Source: a virus. From it: a DNA stretch of 32,161 nt. Every line of letters starts with the position of its first letter. Positions within the stretch are counted from its first letter, which is position 1. The position numbers were made by a program, and so were the translations under genes. The stretch is from IMG/VR virus record IMGVR_UViG_3300003635_000016, positions 1 to 32,161 of that record, one strand, 5' to 3'. This document shows positions 13,490-22,115 of the stretch, one piece after another. The notes beneath the pieces were generated by a model. That model searched no databases. It was not told the origin of the DNA and was given only the letters and a program-made list of their open reading frames with translations.

Positions 13490-13633
13490 ATGAACGAATC
13501 TGCAAAATCTCTACTTGACGAATATAAGACGTTTACGGAAGAGGCAAAGAACGAGGGCAAGGACGTTTCGGAAGCCCTGCGAGACTCTGACGAGTGGACA
13601 GTAATCACACGCGGCGACGACTCTGACGAATAA
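13490..13633 (+). CDS. Small acidic protein, 47 aa
   Basis: MNESAKSLLDEYKTFTEEAK... ending RGDDSDE. One amphipathic helix and a 'EWTVITRG' strand. The 'VITR' codons are a copy of GTAATCACACGCGGCGACGA (13601-13620). First gene after operator array C and its leader hairpin; two bases separate it from the next gene. Unknown function; possibly a host-interaction protein. Confidence 0.72.
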   Translation: MNESAKSLLDEYKTFTEEAKNEGKDVSEALRDSDEWTVITRGDDSDE

Positions 13634-13635
13634 CT

Positions 13636-13770
13636 ATGAGTGAATTTACAGTTGAAGTTATGGACGACGGCACAGTGTACGAATACGATACACAAACACA
13701 AGAGCTTGCTGAGTATGTTGCTGAGATTACAGAAAACGCTGGCTACGACAGTGAAATTATCGAAAACTGA
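13636..13770 (+). CDS. Small acidic protein, 44 aa
   Basis: MSEFTVEVMDDGTVYEYDTQ... ending NAGYDSEIIEN. A strand pair ('FTVEVMDDGTVYEYD') then a helix ('QELAEYVAEITENAG'), a compact alpha/beta fold. In the same transcript as the 47-aa gene, with no promoter between. No family recognised. Confidence 0.72.
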   Translation: MSEFTVEVMDDGTVYEYDTQTQELAEYVAEITENAGYDSEIIEN

Positions 13771-13814
13771 CGACAGACGGTAGTTCTTACTAATATTTTC
13801 CAACGATTCTAACT

Positions 13815-14318
13815 ATGACGATGGAACTTGAAGCACACATAATTTCGAATACAGCAGTATTGGCAGATAACTACGACGACAGTGATACGACTTTCGAGCA
13901 GGAAAGCTGGCGGTTCAAGCACAGTGATAGTATTGGAAAGAGTGAGTTAAACACACTCCGTCACGAGGATTTCGTCCAGAAGGACGAGAGTGCGTGGAAC
14001 AACTCCGCGACGACGTGGGAGTGGACTGAACAATATTACGATACGCTTGACTACATCGAGCAGACTGATGTTGTAGATTGCTCACACGAGATGCTCGACG
14101 TGATGCGACGACACGGAGACATTGTTGCAGAGCTACCACTGTACGAGACGTTTGAGGCGTCTGAGTACAGCCTGATTGGGAAAATGAAAGTCCTCTCAGG
14201 TAGTGGGATTGTCGAAATGGTTGAGGATTACGAATCTTCAGGCCCGGCGACGTGGAAGCTATCTGACGACGCACGACGAGTCTTCGAGCAGATGTTGTTT
14301 GTTCATCTACAGCAGTAA
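13815..14318 (+). CDS. Winged-helix-like protein, 167 aa
   Basis: Acidic N-terminal half ('WEWTEQYYDTLDYIEQTDVVDC'), then from about residue 90 a pattern typical of a winged helix-turn-helix: 'HEMLDVMRRHGDIVAEL', 'SEYSLIGKMKVLSGSGIVEMVEDY...PATWKLSDDARRV'. The last part matches the wing plus helix of MarR/ArsR-like archaeal regulators. It may be the viral transcription switch; the target is unknown. The start could be ATG 13815 or 13821. Third gene of the transcript from 13421. Confidence 0.68.
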   Translation: MTMELEAHIISNTAVLADNYDDSDTTFEQESWRFKHSDSIGKSELNTLRHEDFVQKDESAWNNSATTWEWTEQYYDTLDYIEQTDVVDCSHEMLDVMRRHGDIVAELPLYETFEASEYSLIGKMKVLSGSGIVEMVEDYESSGPATWKLSDDARRVFEQMLFVHLQQ

Positions 14319-14352
14319 CGCTTTTCAAATAATTTGCAGTTTCCCGGTAGAT

Positions 14353-15051
14353 ATGACAGATTTCACCTTTAACACCACGGATAACACTAACGGTAGCAAC
14401 GATGATAAACGTTTCGATTTCAGTTCGGCCATCAACAGCACGCTTGATTTGAGTGTCCCGAATGGTTCTGGCGCTCCGTGTCCACATTGTGGCCACATCA
14501 ATAAAAAGCTTACGACTCCCAAACTAAGCACCTCACCCGAAGTTATCGGCAACTGTGATGAATGTGGACACAAAATCATCGCACACGGCACGAATCAACA
14601 AGCAAGTAGTAGGTACGAACAAATCGAAGCAGGACACGAGAACGAAGAAGAAATTTCAGACAGATTGTGTGAAAAATACGATGGACTGGACTCTCACGAG
14701 GACCGTGGGACATTCAACGACATTGACAGAACTTTTTATGATTCAGATGACAACCCCACCCTCCACTTAGAAATAAAGACGCGAAGCTGTTCGCTAAACG
14801 GATACAGAAAAACAAAATTCCCACACACGAAAATCGAGACAGGGAAAGAACTACTCGAAGAAGGCGTCGATGTTGGTGTACTGATAGTATTCACAGACGG
14901 CATCGCCGTTCTGCCAATAAAACAAGAAAAAGACTACACTTACGGGAACGAACAATTCGACTCGAACAAGCTTGATACGAGCAGTCGCTCAGACAAACAA
15001 ATTCCAGTCGAAATCCCAGTAGATGAACTACGAGTTCTTACAAACGTCTAA
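14353..15051 (+). CDS. Zinc-ribbon plus PD-(D/E)XK nuclease-like protein
   Basis: A 232-aa protein. ATG 14353 was chosen because CCCGGTAG precedes it, as in other rightward genes, and upstream codons overlap the previous gene. Residues 43-71 form a zinc ribbon (CPHC ... CDEC). Residues 120-145 carry an acidic patch (D123/D125/D130) and 'LHLEIKTRS' (Glu140-x-Lys142), then 'GKELLEEGVDVGVLIVFTDGIAVLPI', which looks like the core of the restriction-endonuclease fold. A DNA nuclease acting on host or competitor DNA, or in recombination, is plausible. No methylase partner is visible. A terminator hairpin follows immediately. Confidence 0.68.
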   Translation: MTDFTFNTTDNTNGSNDDKRFDFSSAINSTLDLSVPNGSGAPCPHCGHINKKLTTPKLSTSPEVIGNCDECGHKIIAHGTNQQASSRYEQIEAGHENEEEISDRLCEKYDGLDSHEDRGTFNDIDRTFYDSDDNPTLHLEIKTRSCSLNGYRKTKFPHTKIETGKELLEEGVDVGVLIVFTDGIAVLPIKQEKDYTYGNEQFDSNKLDTSSRSDKQIPVEIPVDELRVLTNV

Positions 15052-15052
15052 A

Positions 15053-15068
15053 AAGCCCGGTTGGGCTT
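15053..15068 (+). terminator. Hairpin terminator after the nuclease gene
   Basis: AAGCCC-GGTT-GGGCTT starts two bases after the stop. It separates the rightward module from the leftward tail operon; a second hairpin (GCCG-TCAT-CGGC, about 15100-15111) follows. Confidence 0.65.
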
Positions 15069-15134
15069 GAGAACGAGGACAGTTGCCTCTGGCATTTCAG
15101 CCGTCATCGGCAGGCAAACAGTGGCGGGCGGCGT

Positions 15135-15142
15135 GTGATTAC
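15135..15142. repeat. Motif copy at the convergent junction
   Basis: GTGATTAC overlaps the stop codon of the leftward gene at 15139. Reverse complement reads GTAATCACACGCCGCCCGCC, so the GC-rich flank is kept. Confidence 0.85.
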
Positions 15143-15534
15143 TCTTCTTCACCAAACACGTCGCCACGTTCAACGCCAGTATCGTCGTCATCGTGAAGAG
15201 CATTCACGAGACGTTCAAACTGACTCATTTCAGTTTCGTGGTAGGTTTCTTGACGACGTTGCAAGTCTTCAATATCTTCTTCAATCCGGTTAAAACCGTT
15301 TTGAATTTCTTGAGAGAGGCCGCCGTCAGTTTCATCATCTTCCCTACCGAACGCCCATCGCCAAAGTGTGTTAACTTTTTGACGAATACTACGACGTTCT
15401 TCGGCGTCATCCTCGTCACCTTTTTCAAGTTGACGGATGCGCCGTTTGAGATTTCTATATTCCAATCCAACAAGAGTCGTAATTATACCAGCAAGTAGTG
15501 TGATACCTGCGGCAATAACTGCTGCACTCATCAT
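15139..15534 (-). CDS. Membrane-anchored coiled-coil protein
   Basis: A 131-aa protein; the second ATG (15531) is better spaced from the GGTG SD. One N-terminal TM helix (SAAVIAAGITLLAGIITTLVG) is followed by basic residues and a long acidic coiled coil ('RNLKRRIRQLEKGDEDD', 'NGFNRIEEDIEDLQRRQETYHETEM'). Last gene of the tail operon, the usual place for a lysis or tail-tip accessory gene; a spanin- or holin-like role is possible but unproven. Confidence 0.75.
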   Translation of the reverse strand: MMSAAVIAAGITLLAGIITTLVGLEYRNLKRRIRQLEKGDEDDAEERRSIRQKVNTLWRWAFGREDDETDGGLSQEIQNGFNRIEEDIEDLQRRQETYHETEMSQFERLVNALHDDDDTGVERGDVFGEEE

Positions 15535-15540
15535 ATCACC

Positions 15541-18500
15541 TTACACTTCATTCTTTAGATTCTCGACTTCTTTTGTTGTCTCATTAAGCTTTGCATCCAC
15601 TCGACGTGTTAGGTTGAGCTTGAGAGACATACTGGCATCACCTCTTCCAAGGGAGATAGAGACTTCTTCAAGCGTCCCACGCTCCGGCTTGTACAGCGTT
15701 CCACCGTTGTTGAAGATGTTTGTCGCGGGGGAGAAGCTACCTCCACTGTCGAGGAAATCGAACTGTGGTACGTAGCTCGCCTCGTCAAAGGCAAGTAGTA
15801 CGTGAAGTTCATTTCGAACACCATCGTACACAGAGTTGTCAGTTGACGTGAACGGGTAGTCAAGACTCGTCTGTAAGTCACCGCTCTCCCATAGTCGAAC
15901 GTCGTCAATGCCACCAACGAACGTGTCAGCAGTCTTGTCGAACGTTCCAAGTTCCTGCATCTCTGTAAATGAGAGTGCGGTTGAAGTCCACCACGCAACT
16001 TCTGAAAGTGTTCCGTCGATGGTACGATTACCAGCTTCGTCGTTACCGAAGAAGATATTTGCATTGTTCGAAATGAACGTCCCACTGTAGTCATACGATT
16101 CTTCGGCGTCGATTTCTCCATCGACGTAGACGCGGATGTTTCCATCATTGTTAAGTGTCACGCCAACGTGATGTGCGCCAGTTGTCACGTCTGTCGAACC
16201 AGTAACAATCTGTTCTGTCGAGTTGTCAGTTACTCGGTAGTTCACAAATCCGTTACTGTCGATGTACAACTCGTGGCCTGCTCCATCGAGCTTCTGGAAG
16301 AGTTGTGAGTCTACGTCAATGTCGTTAACCCACATCGCAGCGGAGAAGTCTTCATTATCAACGTCCCAGTCAGCAGTATCATCTGCTTCGAAGGCTGATG
16401 TGAACGTCATATCGAAGCCACCACCACTGACACCAGTTCCATCGAACGTGACGTAATCATCAGAATTATCCACAGTGGCGTTGAGTGTTCCTTTAATGTC
16501 AACGACAATTTCACCATTGTCAATATTGTCTCCGTCTTGGTACGCATCTGTAGACGCGAATGTGTCGTATGCGTCAAGTCTGTACCAAATGTCAGGATTA
16601 GTCACACTGTTCACGTTCGTCGGTGAAGACGCTCCGATAACGAAGTGCCCCAAATCAGGCTCGGCAGTGTGATTAAGCACAGCATCGGGGGAGCCAGCAG
16701 TACCTCCGTCAATGTAGATGCCTCCTTCACCAGACACTTCGTTCATACGGATAGTCACACGGGAGACTTCCTCGTGCAAGAGTTCAGGAGATGTTCGACT
16801 GAAGGGTGTACCACCAGTATCAGTTGGCTGACACGCCTCTATTGAACCATCACCGTACACTCTGACGAAATCTCCATCGTTTCCGTGCGGTGTACCAATT
16901 ATCGTCTTGTACTGGTTATCGTCAAGGCTCTTCAGCTTCGGCCAGATAAGGAACTCGAATACAATCTCGTTCGGGTTCTCGCTGTTGGCGATGGTGGATG
17001 TTTGTAGGTAGTCAGACTCTTGTTCGAGGATTATACCACCTGCTCCAATAGTTCCACCGTGGGTAAACTTGTCGTTAAATGCCGTCCAACCGTATGCTTT
17101 ACCCGGCTGGATGCGTGAAGGCACAGCCTCAACTGAGCCGGATTGTGTCGCATTCTGAAGCGACTCACGGAGCTTATTCTTCGCCGCGTAGTCCACTTCA
17201 ACCTGTGTAGACTTGTCAGGCATACTGAAGCTTCGATGAACAACCTTTCCGTTAAGATTGCTTATAGCATCGTCGTCCTGTTTCGTTGCAGTAATTCTGT
17301 TACCTGCACTATCACTACCAACGACAGTAACCTTGTTAGCGTAGTCACCATAGTCAAGCTCCCGGTTGTAGTCAACTGTCGTCACACCTTCGAAGGCTGA
17401 TTCGTCACCCTTCGGGAACGTGTGAATCTCGATGTTGTCGTAGTCAGCGTAGTCAACAGAGAAATCGTACACTGAATCATCGTGTAGTTTCTTGAAAATA
17501 TCAGCGTCGGTTCCACTGTATTCCTTCTGCTGAATGTACGTCAAGTTCCGAGAGTCGAACGGAATGATTGCGATGTAGTCGATTGCAGGTAGTGAGAAGC
17601 CACCAGATACTTCAGATGCTTCGTTATCGCTGTCACTAATCGACACAGGAATGTCGAGAGAAACGCCTGTAGCCTCTGAGGAGAACACTACGTCGTATGT
17701 CGCAAAGTCGAACGGATTACCCGGTGCATACGTCTCACTAACCGTGTCAGTTCCACCACTTTGTAAATCACCAGTAAACTCTGCTGTCAGGCTGTTGAAC
17801 TTCCAGTCACCACTTGGGTAGCCTTCAATTTCAACGAATGCACTGGCTTTGGTGTCAACTTTACTACCTTTCTCCACAAAGTCGTATGTGAAATTCTGTG
17901 GCACTCTCTCGGGACCAATGTACACATCGTTTGTGTTTGTAGACGTTGGTAGAGTGTAAGAGTACCGATTATCGTGGAGACTGAAACAATCAGCGTACAG
18001 TTCTGAAGTTGAGTCGCTCGTGTCAACCTCTATTCGAACAGTGACAGAACTGCCTGATGAAATCGTACTTGGAGAGTTATTCGTCGTCCAGTCACCACTT
18101 GAGAGTGGATTAACCCACTCGTGGGAGCCGGAGAACACAGTTCCAGTAACGATTTTAGTTCCGTTAACGAAGATTCTCGCTTCATCAAGAGTTCCATTCG
18201 CCTCAAGACGGAACGGAAGCTCGTAATCCGGTACGTCATATTCGAAGACACCAATATCAAATTCAAACGTGTGCGTACCAGAACCATCTCCGAACTTGAC
18301 ACCACTACGCTTCGAGTATGCGTCATCGTCAATCTTAGTCACACTGCCCGACTTTGTTGCATTATCGAAGTCATTCTGTGTGAAGTCAAATGTCTTTCCA
18401 ACTTCAGCGACGTAGAGCTTATCAGTGTCCTCTTGGAGTGGTGTGTTCGAGACTGTGTTCACGTCGTCAAGGAGCGCACTTCCATCACTCTCGAACGGTT

Positions 18501-18930
18501 CGTCACCCGTTGTCGTCGCAGTCTGGAAGGTAGTGTCGAAGCCGATGTGATTAGATGCAAACGACTGAATCTCGTCCTTCAGGAAGGAGTTCTCGACAGT
18601 AATCGTGCGAGCGTCGTAGTCTTCTTCGAGGAATATTCCACGCCCACTGATTGTCGTAGTTCCTGCATTTGTTCCATCGGAGTTTATTCGTTCAAGAAGG
18701 CCAGCGAAAATTACTGCATCTTCTGTATCGTCTGTCGTTTCATCGACAATAAACACACGCTCCAACACTTCGTCTTCGATGCTGGTGTCGTATGGAATTT
18801 TTGCCTCCCAGTCTCCAAACGCAGTCGGATTTTTGTTGATACTTATGCTGTTGTAATCACGAATGCTCGTGATGTAATCTGCGTCACCAGTATCAGCCGC
18901 ACCGATGCGAATTACGTAGCTTTGTGTCAT
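15541..18930 (-). CDS. Tail hub / tip protein with two LamG-like domains
   Basis: A 1129-aa protein, the largest of the genome. Residues 1-120 ('ITSIRDYNSISINKNPTAFGDWEAKIPYD') and about 450-615 ('DADIFKKLHDDSVYDFSVDY', 'YANKVTVVGSDSAGNRITATKQ') look like the split baseplate-hub domains of siphovirus tail-tip proteins. Two jelly-roll LamG/concanavalin-like domains follow at about 650-780 and 825-1000 ('FSAAMWVND', 'GAHHVGVTLNNDGNIRVYVDG'), which usually bind glycans or S-layer sugars. The C-terminus is a short coiled coil. Likely the receptor-binding hub. Start overlaps the previous stop (ATGA). Confidence 0.82.
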   Translation of the reverse strand: MTQSYVIRIGAADTGDADYITSIRDYNSISINKNPTAFGDWEAKIPYDTSIEDEVLERVFIVDETTDDTEDAVIFAGLLERINSDGTNAGTTTISGRGIFLEEDYDARTITVENSFLKDEIQSFASNHIGFDTTFQTATTTGDEPFESDGSALLDDVNTVSNTPLQEDTDKLYVAEVGKTFDFTQNDFDNATKSGSVTKIDDDAYSKRSGVKFGDGSGTHTFEFDIGVFEYDVPDYELPFRLEANGTLDEARIFVNGTKIVTGTVFSGSHEWVNPLSSGDWTTNNSPSTISSGSSVTVRIEVDTSDSTSELYADCFSLHDNRYSYTLPTSTNTNDVYIGPERVPQNFTYDFVEKGSKVDTKASAFVEIEGYPSGDWKFNSLTAEFTGDLQSGGTDTVSETYAPGNPFDFATYDVVFSSEATGVSLDIPVSISDSDNEASEVSGGFSLPAIDYIAIIPFDSRNLTYIQQKEYSGTDADIFKKLHDDSVYDFSVDYADYDNIEIHTFPKGDESAFEGVTTVDYNRELDYGDYANKVTVVGSDSAGNRITATKQDDDAISNLNGKVVHRSFSMPDKSTQVEVDYAAKNKLRESLQNATQSGSVEAVPSRIQPGKAYGWTAFNDKFTHGGTIGAGGIILEQESDYLQTSTIANSENPNEIVFEFLIWPKLKSLDDNQYKTIIGTPHGNDGDFVRVYGDGSIEACQPTDTGGTPFSRTSPELLHEEVSRVTIRMNEVSGEGGIYIDGGTAGSPDAVLNHTAEPDLGHFVIGASSPTNVNSVTNPDIWYRLDAYDTFASTDAYQDGDNIDNGEIVVDIKGTLNATVDNSDDYVTFDGTGVSGGGFDMTFTSAFEADDTADWDVDNEDFSAAMWVNDIDVDSQLFQKLDGAGHELYIDSNGFVNYRVTDNSTEQIVTGSTDVTTGAHHVGVTLNNDGNIRVYVDGEIDAEESYDYSGTFISNNANIFFGNDEAGNRTIDGTLSEVAWWTSTALSFTEMQELGTFDKTADTFVGGIDDVRLWESGDLQTSLDYPFTSTDNSVYDGVRNELHVLLAFDEASYVPQFDFLDSGGSFSPATNIFNNGGTLYKPERGTLEEVSISLGRGDASMSLKLNLTRRVDAKLNETTKEVENLKNEV

Positions 18931-20591
18931 CGTTCGTACTCGTTCTCAATTTCTGTGAAAGTCTCACCATTGACTGGGGTGAGGGCCAGTAGTTGTACTT
19001 CGAATTGGTATCCAGTTCCATACATCTGCGTTCTGTCAGAAATCGCCGTCACAACAACCCACCACGAGTCGAGTGAGACAACGTTAGACGCAGGACGGAA
19101 CTTCCAGAGATATGATGAAACGTTTGCGTCAGGGTTAAGAATTTCCCTGTACCACGGCTTATTGTAATATGAATTACCTGACTGAATCGTATCTTCGTTC
19201 AGGTACAAGTCGTAGTCTTGGAAATTCTCATACGTCTCCGTGTCGTCCGTGAACAGCGTCAGAGTAGTCGTTTCACCTTCACGGAGGGTTGGATGTTGTC
19301 CTTCGTACAGAATACCCGTGACAAGGTACTCGTTACCGTCCTTGTCGTTAATCCTTACGGCGGTGTCGAGAGTGTTGGCGTCCGCTGTGTTCATCACACC
19401 TGCGGCGCTGCTTCCAACAGCATCAATTTCGTCTGTCAATGCTGTCGTATTCATCGACGCAGTGACAGTAATCGGAAGTGTCGTCGTGTTCATCGACGCA
19501 GTAGCCGCGAACTGTGATGAAGTAGCAGAGGTTGCGGTAACTTGTGCCGCATTCATCGTGGCTTTTGCAGTCGGATAGGTGAACACAGTCGTCGGGTTCA
19601 TCGACGTATTTCCAGCGTACTGTGTAGACGTTATCTGCTCCTTGAAGAACGGTGAACCGCTGTTCATCGACGCAGTACCAGCGTACTGTGTTGCATTGAC
19701 AGACGTGAGCGGTGTGGTGAACTCAGAGTCGTCGTATTTAACAATATCTCCAAATCCAGCCCCAACAATCACCTTACTTCCAGACGGAACAGCAACTTGT
19801 CCGAAGCCGCTGTAGGTTCCTGAAGACAGGAAGCGGTATCTACTACCATCTGTCGCGTTAATTCTGTTGATTGTGTTGTCGTTTCCACCGCCAGTTGTGT
19901 ACAATTCGTCGTCAACTGGGTCATACTGAACGTCAGTATCTTCTGCTGTAACGTCCCAGTTGAAAACCCACGGTGTTTGTGACGTATCAACTTCGTGAAG
20001 ATTTCCGTTGTATCCGTACCAGAACGTCTCAGAGTTTGCGTCGTGTACATCAACCGCATTAAAATCTGCTTCAACCTCTTCCTCTCTGACGAGAGACAAG
20101 TCAGACTTGTTCAATTTGTGAACGTGTCCGTCACTTGTCGCGGCGTAGATGTAACTTCCCTGAACTTCAATGTTATCAATTGCTCTTGATGGATTGTAAC
20201 TGTCTGTAGAACCGAACGATGTTGCATCAATAATTTCAACATCACCGTTTGAGGAATTTACACCAACGATATTTGTATCGCTATTCAGTCCGTAAATGTC
20301 CCCAATATTATCAGAACCAGACGAAGAGTTAAGTGTACTACCATCAGACGCATTGAGGATGTATAATTCACTACCATAAGAAACAAACACCCTTGTTTCA
20401 GCATCATTAAGCGTCAATGAACGCACGCCAGTCGTGTCTGAACCATTCGGGTCCACAGTCCAACGGGAGTTTCCGTTACTGTCAAGTGACTCGACACCAC
20501 CATCAACTGTGTTAAAGTAGCTATTGCCGTTGCTATCAACGTCAATGTCCGCTCTCGAACTTCCACTTGGTGTATATGTCCAGTCAGGCAT
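18927..20591 (-). CDS. Tail protein: beta-propeller, MN-repeats, distal-tail domain
   Basis: A 554-aa protein in three parts. Residues 1-285 are a PQQ/WD-like beta-propeller of repeats with 'G.l..ld..g...w' spacing ('GGVESLDSNGNSRWTVD', 'SELYILNASDGST', 'GHVHKLNKSDL'). Residues 290-405 hold repeats around 'TQYAGTASMN', 'SQFAATASMN' and 'TASMNTT'. Residues 410-554 are homologous to the whole 153-aa protein encoded next upstream ('SYLWKFRPA...DSWWVVVTAISDRTQMYGTG'). Probably a receptor-binding distal tail protein. The MN-repeats recur in the protein at 31536-370. Confidence 0.8.
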   Translation of the reverse strand: MPDWTYTPSGSSRADIDVDSNGNSYFNTVDGGVESLDSNGNSRWTVDPNGSDTTGVRSLTLNDAETRVFVSYGSELYILNASDGSTLNSSSGSDNIGDIYGLNSDTNIVGVNSSNGDVEIIDATSFGSTDSYNPSRAIDNIEVQGSYIYAATSDGHVHKLNKSDLSLVREEEVEADFNAVDVHDANSETFWYGYNGNLHEVDTSQTPWVFNWDVTAEDTDVQYDPVDDELYTTGGGNDNTINRINATDGSRYRFLSSGTYSGFGQVAVPSGSKVIVGAGFGDIVKYDDSEFTTPLTSVNATQYAGTASMNSGSPFFKEQITSTQYAGNTSMNPTTVFTYPTAKATMNAAQVTATSATSSQFAATASMNTTTLPITVTASMNTTALTDEIDAVGSSAAGVMNTADANTLDTAVRINDKDGNEYLVTGILYEGQHPTLREGETTTLTLFTDDTETYENFQDYDLYLNEDTIQSGNSYYNKPWYREILNPDANVSSYLWKFRPASNVVSLDSWWVVVTAISDRTQMYGTGYQFEVQLLALTPVNGETFTEIENEYER

Positions 20592-21052
20592 TATAGCTCA
20601 TCCTCAAATTTATCTTTCACTTGTTCGCGTGTAAGCTGAGAGGCAGGCGCGAGTGTGAATACTGTCACATTTACTCGCTCACCGCCACCAGCCATTTGTG
20701 TATCATCTTCGATGCTCTGTACAACAACCCACCAGTCTTCTAATCCATTAATTCTGTCAGCAGGCTGTAGCTTCCAGAGGTAGGATTTTGATGTATCGGA
20801 GGGCATTTGCGTGATGGAAAAGTATGGTTCTGTCCTGTAGTCTCGTCCAGTAACAATCAGCCCTTCGACAAGACGCTCTGCGAACGTGTCGAAGAACGCC
20901 TCGTATCGACTGAGGTGATTGTTTCCGTCGAAGATGAACGTCAGTTCAGTCTCTTCTCCGATGTTGAAGTCGGGCCATCCATTATCAAGCCCCACTCCAT
21001 CAATTGTGTAGGTACTCACACCGTCGTCAACTGTCCAAGACGTGTCAACCAT
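20591..21052 (-). CDS. Distal-tail-like protein, 153 aa
   Basis: Lies right after the tape measure, the usual place of Dit. It contains 'SYLWKLQPADRINGLEDWWVVVQSIEDDTQMAGGG', which aligns with the C-terminal domain of the next protein; the two therefore share a tail-ring domain. The N-terminal 60 residues form the beta domain expected for a tail-tube-like ring. Dit is the hexameric ring closing the tail tube and holding the hub. Its stop overlaps the next start (TAATG). Function from position and duplication. Confidence 0.75.
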   Translation of the reverse strand: MVDTSWTVDDGVSTYTIDGVGLDNGWPDFNIGEETELTFIFDGNNHLSRYEAFFDTFAERLVEGLIVTGRDYRTEPYFSITQMPSDTSKSYLWKLQPADRINGLEDWWVVVQSIEDDTQMAGGGERVNVTVFTLAPASQLTREQVKDKFEDEL

Positions 21053-21054
21053 TT

Positions 21055-21981
21055 TTAGAACCTCCGAAGTCTGTCCTGCTTGTCTTCTTCATTCTCTTCA
21101 ACTACTACTTCGGCGTTCTCACGGATAAGTCTTGTGAGTTCGTCGTCGCCCTCAACTCTGAGGCGAACGTCAACCGTCTGAGCGCCGCCAGAAACGTTCG
21201 CAGTTGCAGTCGGGGACATTGCATCCATTCCTGCAACGAACGTACTGTCGAGCATTGTGGACAGCTTATCGAGTGGGAGAACTGCCTCGGACTGCGTACC
21301 TTCACCAATCATCGCCATCGTTGCACTGTCAACCAGCCCACCTTCAGCGAGTTGCGGTACGTCGTAGCCAGTACCGTAGCCGCCAATATCGAGCAATTCA
21401 CCTTCTCCAAGGAACTCCTGTCCACCGATTGACCCAATTTCTCCGCCACCAAGCTCCTGTGGTGCGTTGAAGGTGTATTCTGGAATATCAATATCCCAAT
21501 TAGGAACCTCGATGCTCGGGAGGTGAAGTGAGTCAGGGAGATAGCTGTTGAACGTCTCGACAGCCTCGTCAGCAGCGTCACCGAAGGCGTCAGCGACTTC
21601 GTTCGGCAAGTCCCACAGTGCGTCTGCAACATCACCCGGTAGACTTGTGAAAGAGCTAACGAGTGAATCAACAATATCTGCTCCAGCGTCATAGAAGTCA
21701 GACGCAGTGTTACTCACAGCGTCAGCCGCATCATTAACTGTTCCTGTAATGGTATCTTCAAGTCCGTTGATGGTGTTGTCAACAGCGTTGTCAATGGCGT
21801 TGAATGCCGAGTTAAAGGCACTCTCCATACCACTAACAGCGTTGTCAACAGCGTCCTCAGCACCACCAATTGTATTGTCAATGGTGTTCTCGATACCGTT
21901 CCAGATATTGGAGGTGATGCTGTCAACAGAGTTAAATGTGTTGCGAACCGTTCGTTCAACTGTGTTCACACCACTCGACAC
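21055..21981 (-). CDS. Tape measure, C-terminal fragment
   Basis: A 308-aa frame whose only upstream start is a GTG (21981) without SD. It continues the 11-residue helical repeats of the upstream tape measure ('NGIENTIDNTI', 'NAVSGMESAFN') and then shows a typical tape-measure C-terminus ('PQLAEGGLVDSATMAMIGEGTQSEAVLPLDKL'). It is separated from the upstream ORF by a 103-bp tandem duplication and two indels. It may be made by frameshifting, as a separate subunit, or not at all if the break is real. Alternatively the break is an assembly or strain artefact. Confidence 0.7.
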   Translation of the reverse strand: MSSGVNTVERTVRNTFNSVDSITSNIWNGIENTIDNTIGGAEDAVDNAVSGMESAFNSAFNAIDNAVDNTINGLEDTITGTVNDAADAVSNTASDFYDAGADIVDSLVSSFTSLPGDVADALWDLPNEVADAFGDAADEAVETFNSYLPDSLHLPSIEVPNWDIDIPEYTFNAPQELGGGEIGSIGGQEFLGEGELLDIGGYGTGYDVPQLAEGGLVDSATMAMIGEGTQSEAVLPLDKLSTMLDSTFVAGMDAMSPTATANVSGGAQTVDVRLRVEGDDELTRLIRENAEVVVEENEEDKQDRLRRF

Positions 21982-22115
21982 TGTGTTCTGGATGCCTGTG
22001 TGTTTTCGATGTCGTTCCAGATATTGGAGGCGATGTTGTCAACAGAGTTAAATGTGTTGCGAACCGTTCGTTCAACTGTGTTCACACCACTCGACACTGT
22101 GTTCTGGATGCCTGT
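21897..22115. repeat. 103-bp tandem duplication in the tape measure gene
   Basis: 21897-21999 and 22013-22115 are identical at 101 of 103 positions, offset by 116 bp. An offset of 116 is not a multiple of three, so the copies are read in different frames. The natural unit would be 132 bp (44 codons): the 16 bp TGTCAGTGGCGCTGTA present on the other side of copy 2 (22116-22131, minus strand) is absent between the copies. Confidence 0.95.

Noticed and set aside
14203-14352. Upstream extension of the nuclease-like gene
   Set aside because: Overlaps the winged-helix-like gene and has no ribosome site; ATG 14353 fits the CCCGGTAG context.
18121-19167. 348-codon plus-strand frame
   Set aside because: Antisense shadow of the hub gene; Cys/Val-rich product with no ribosome site.
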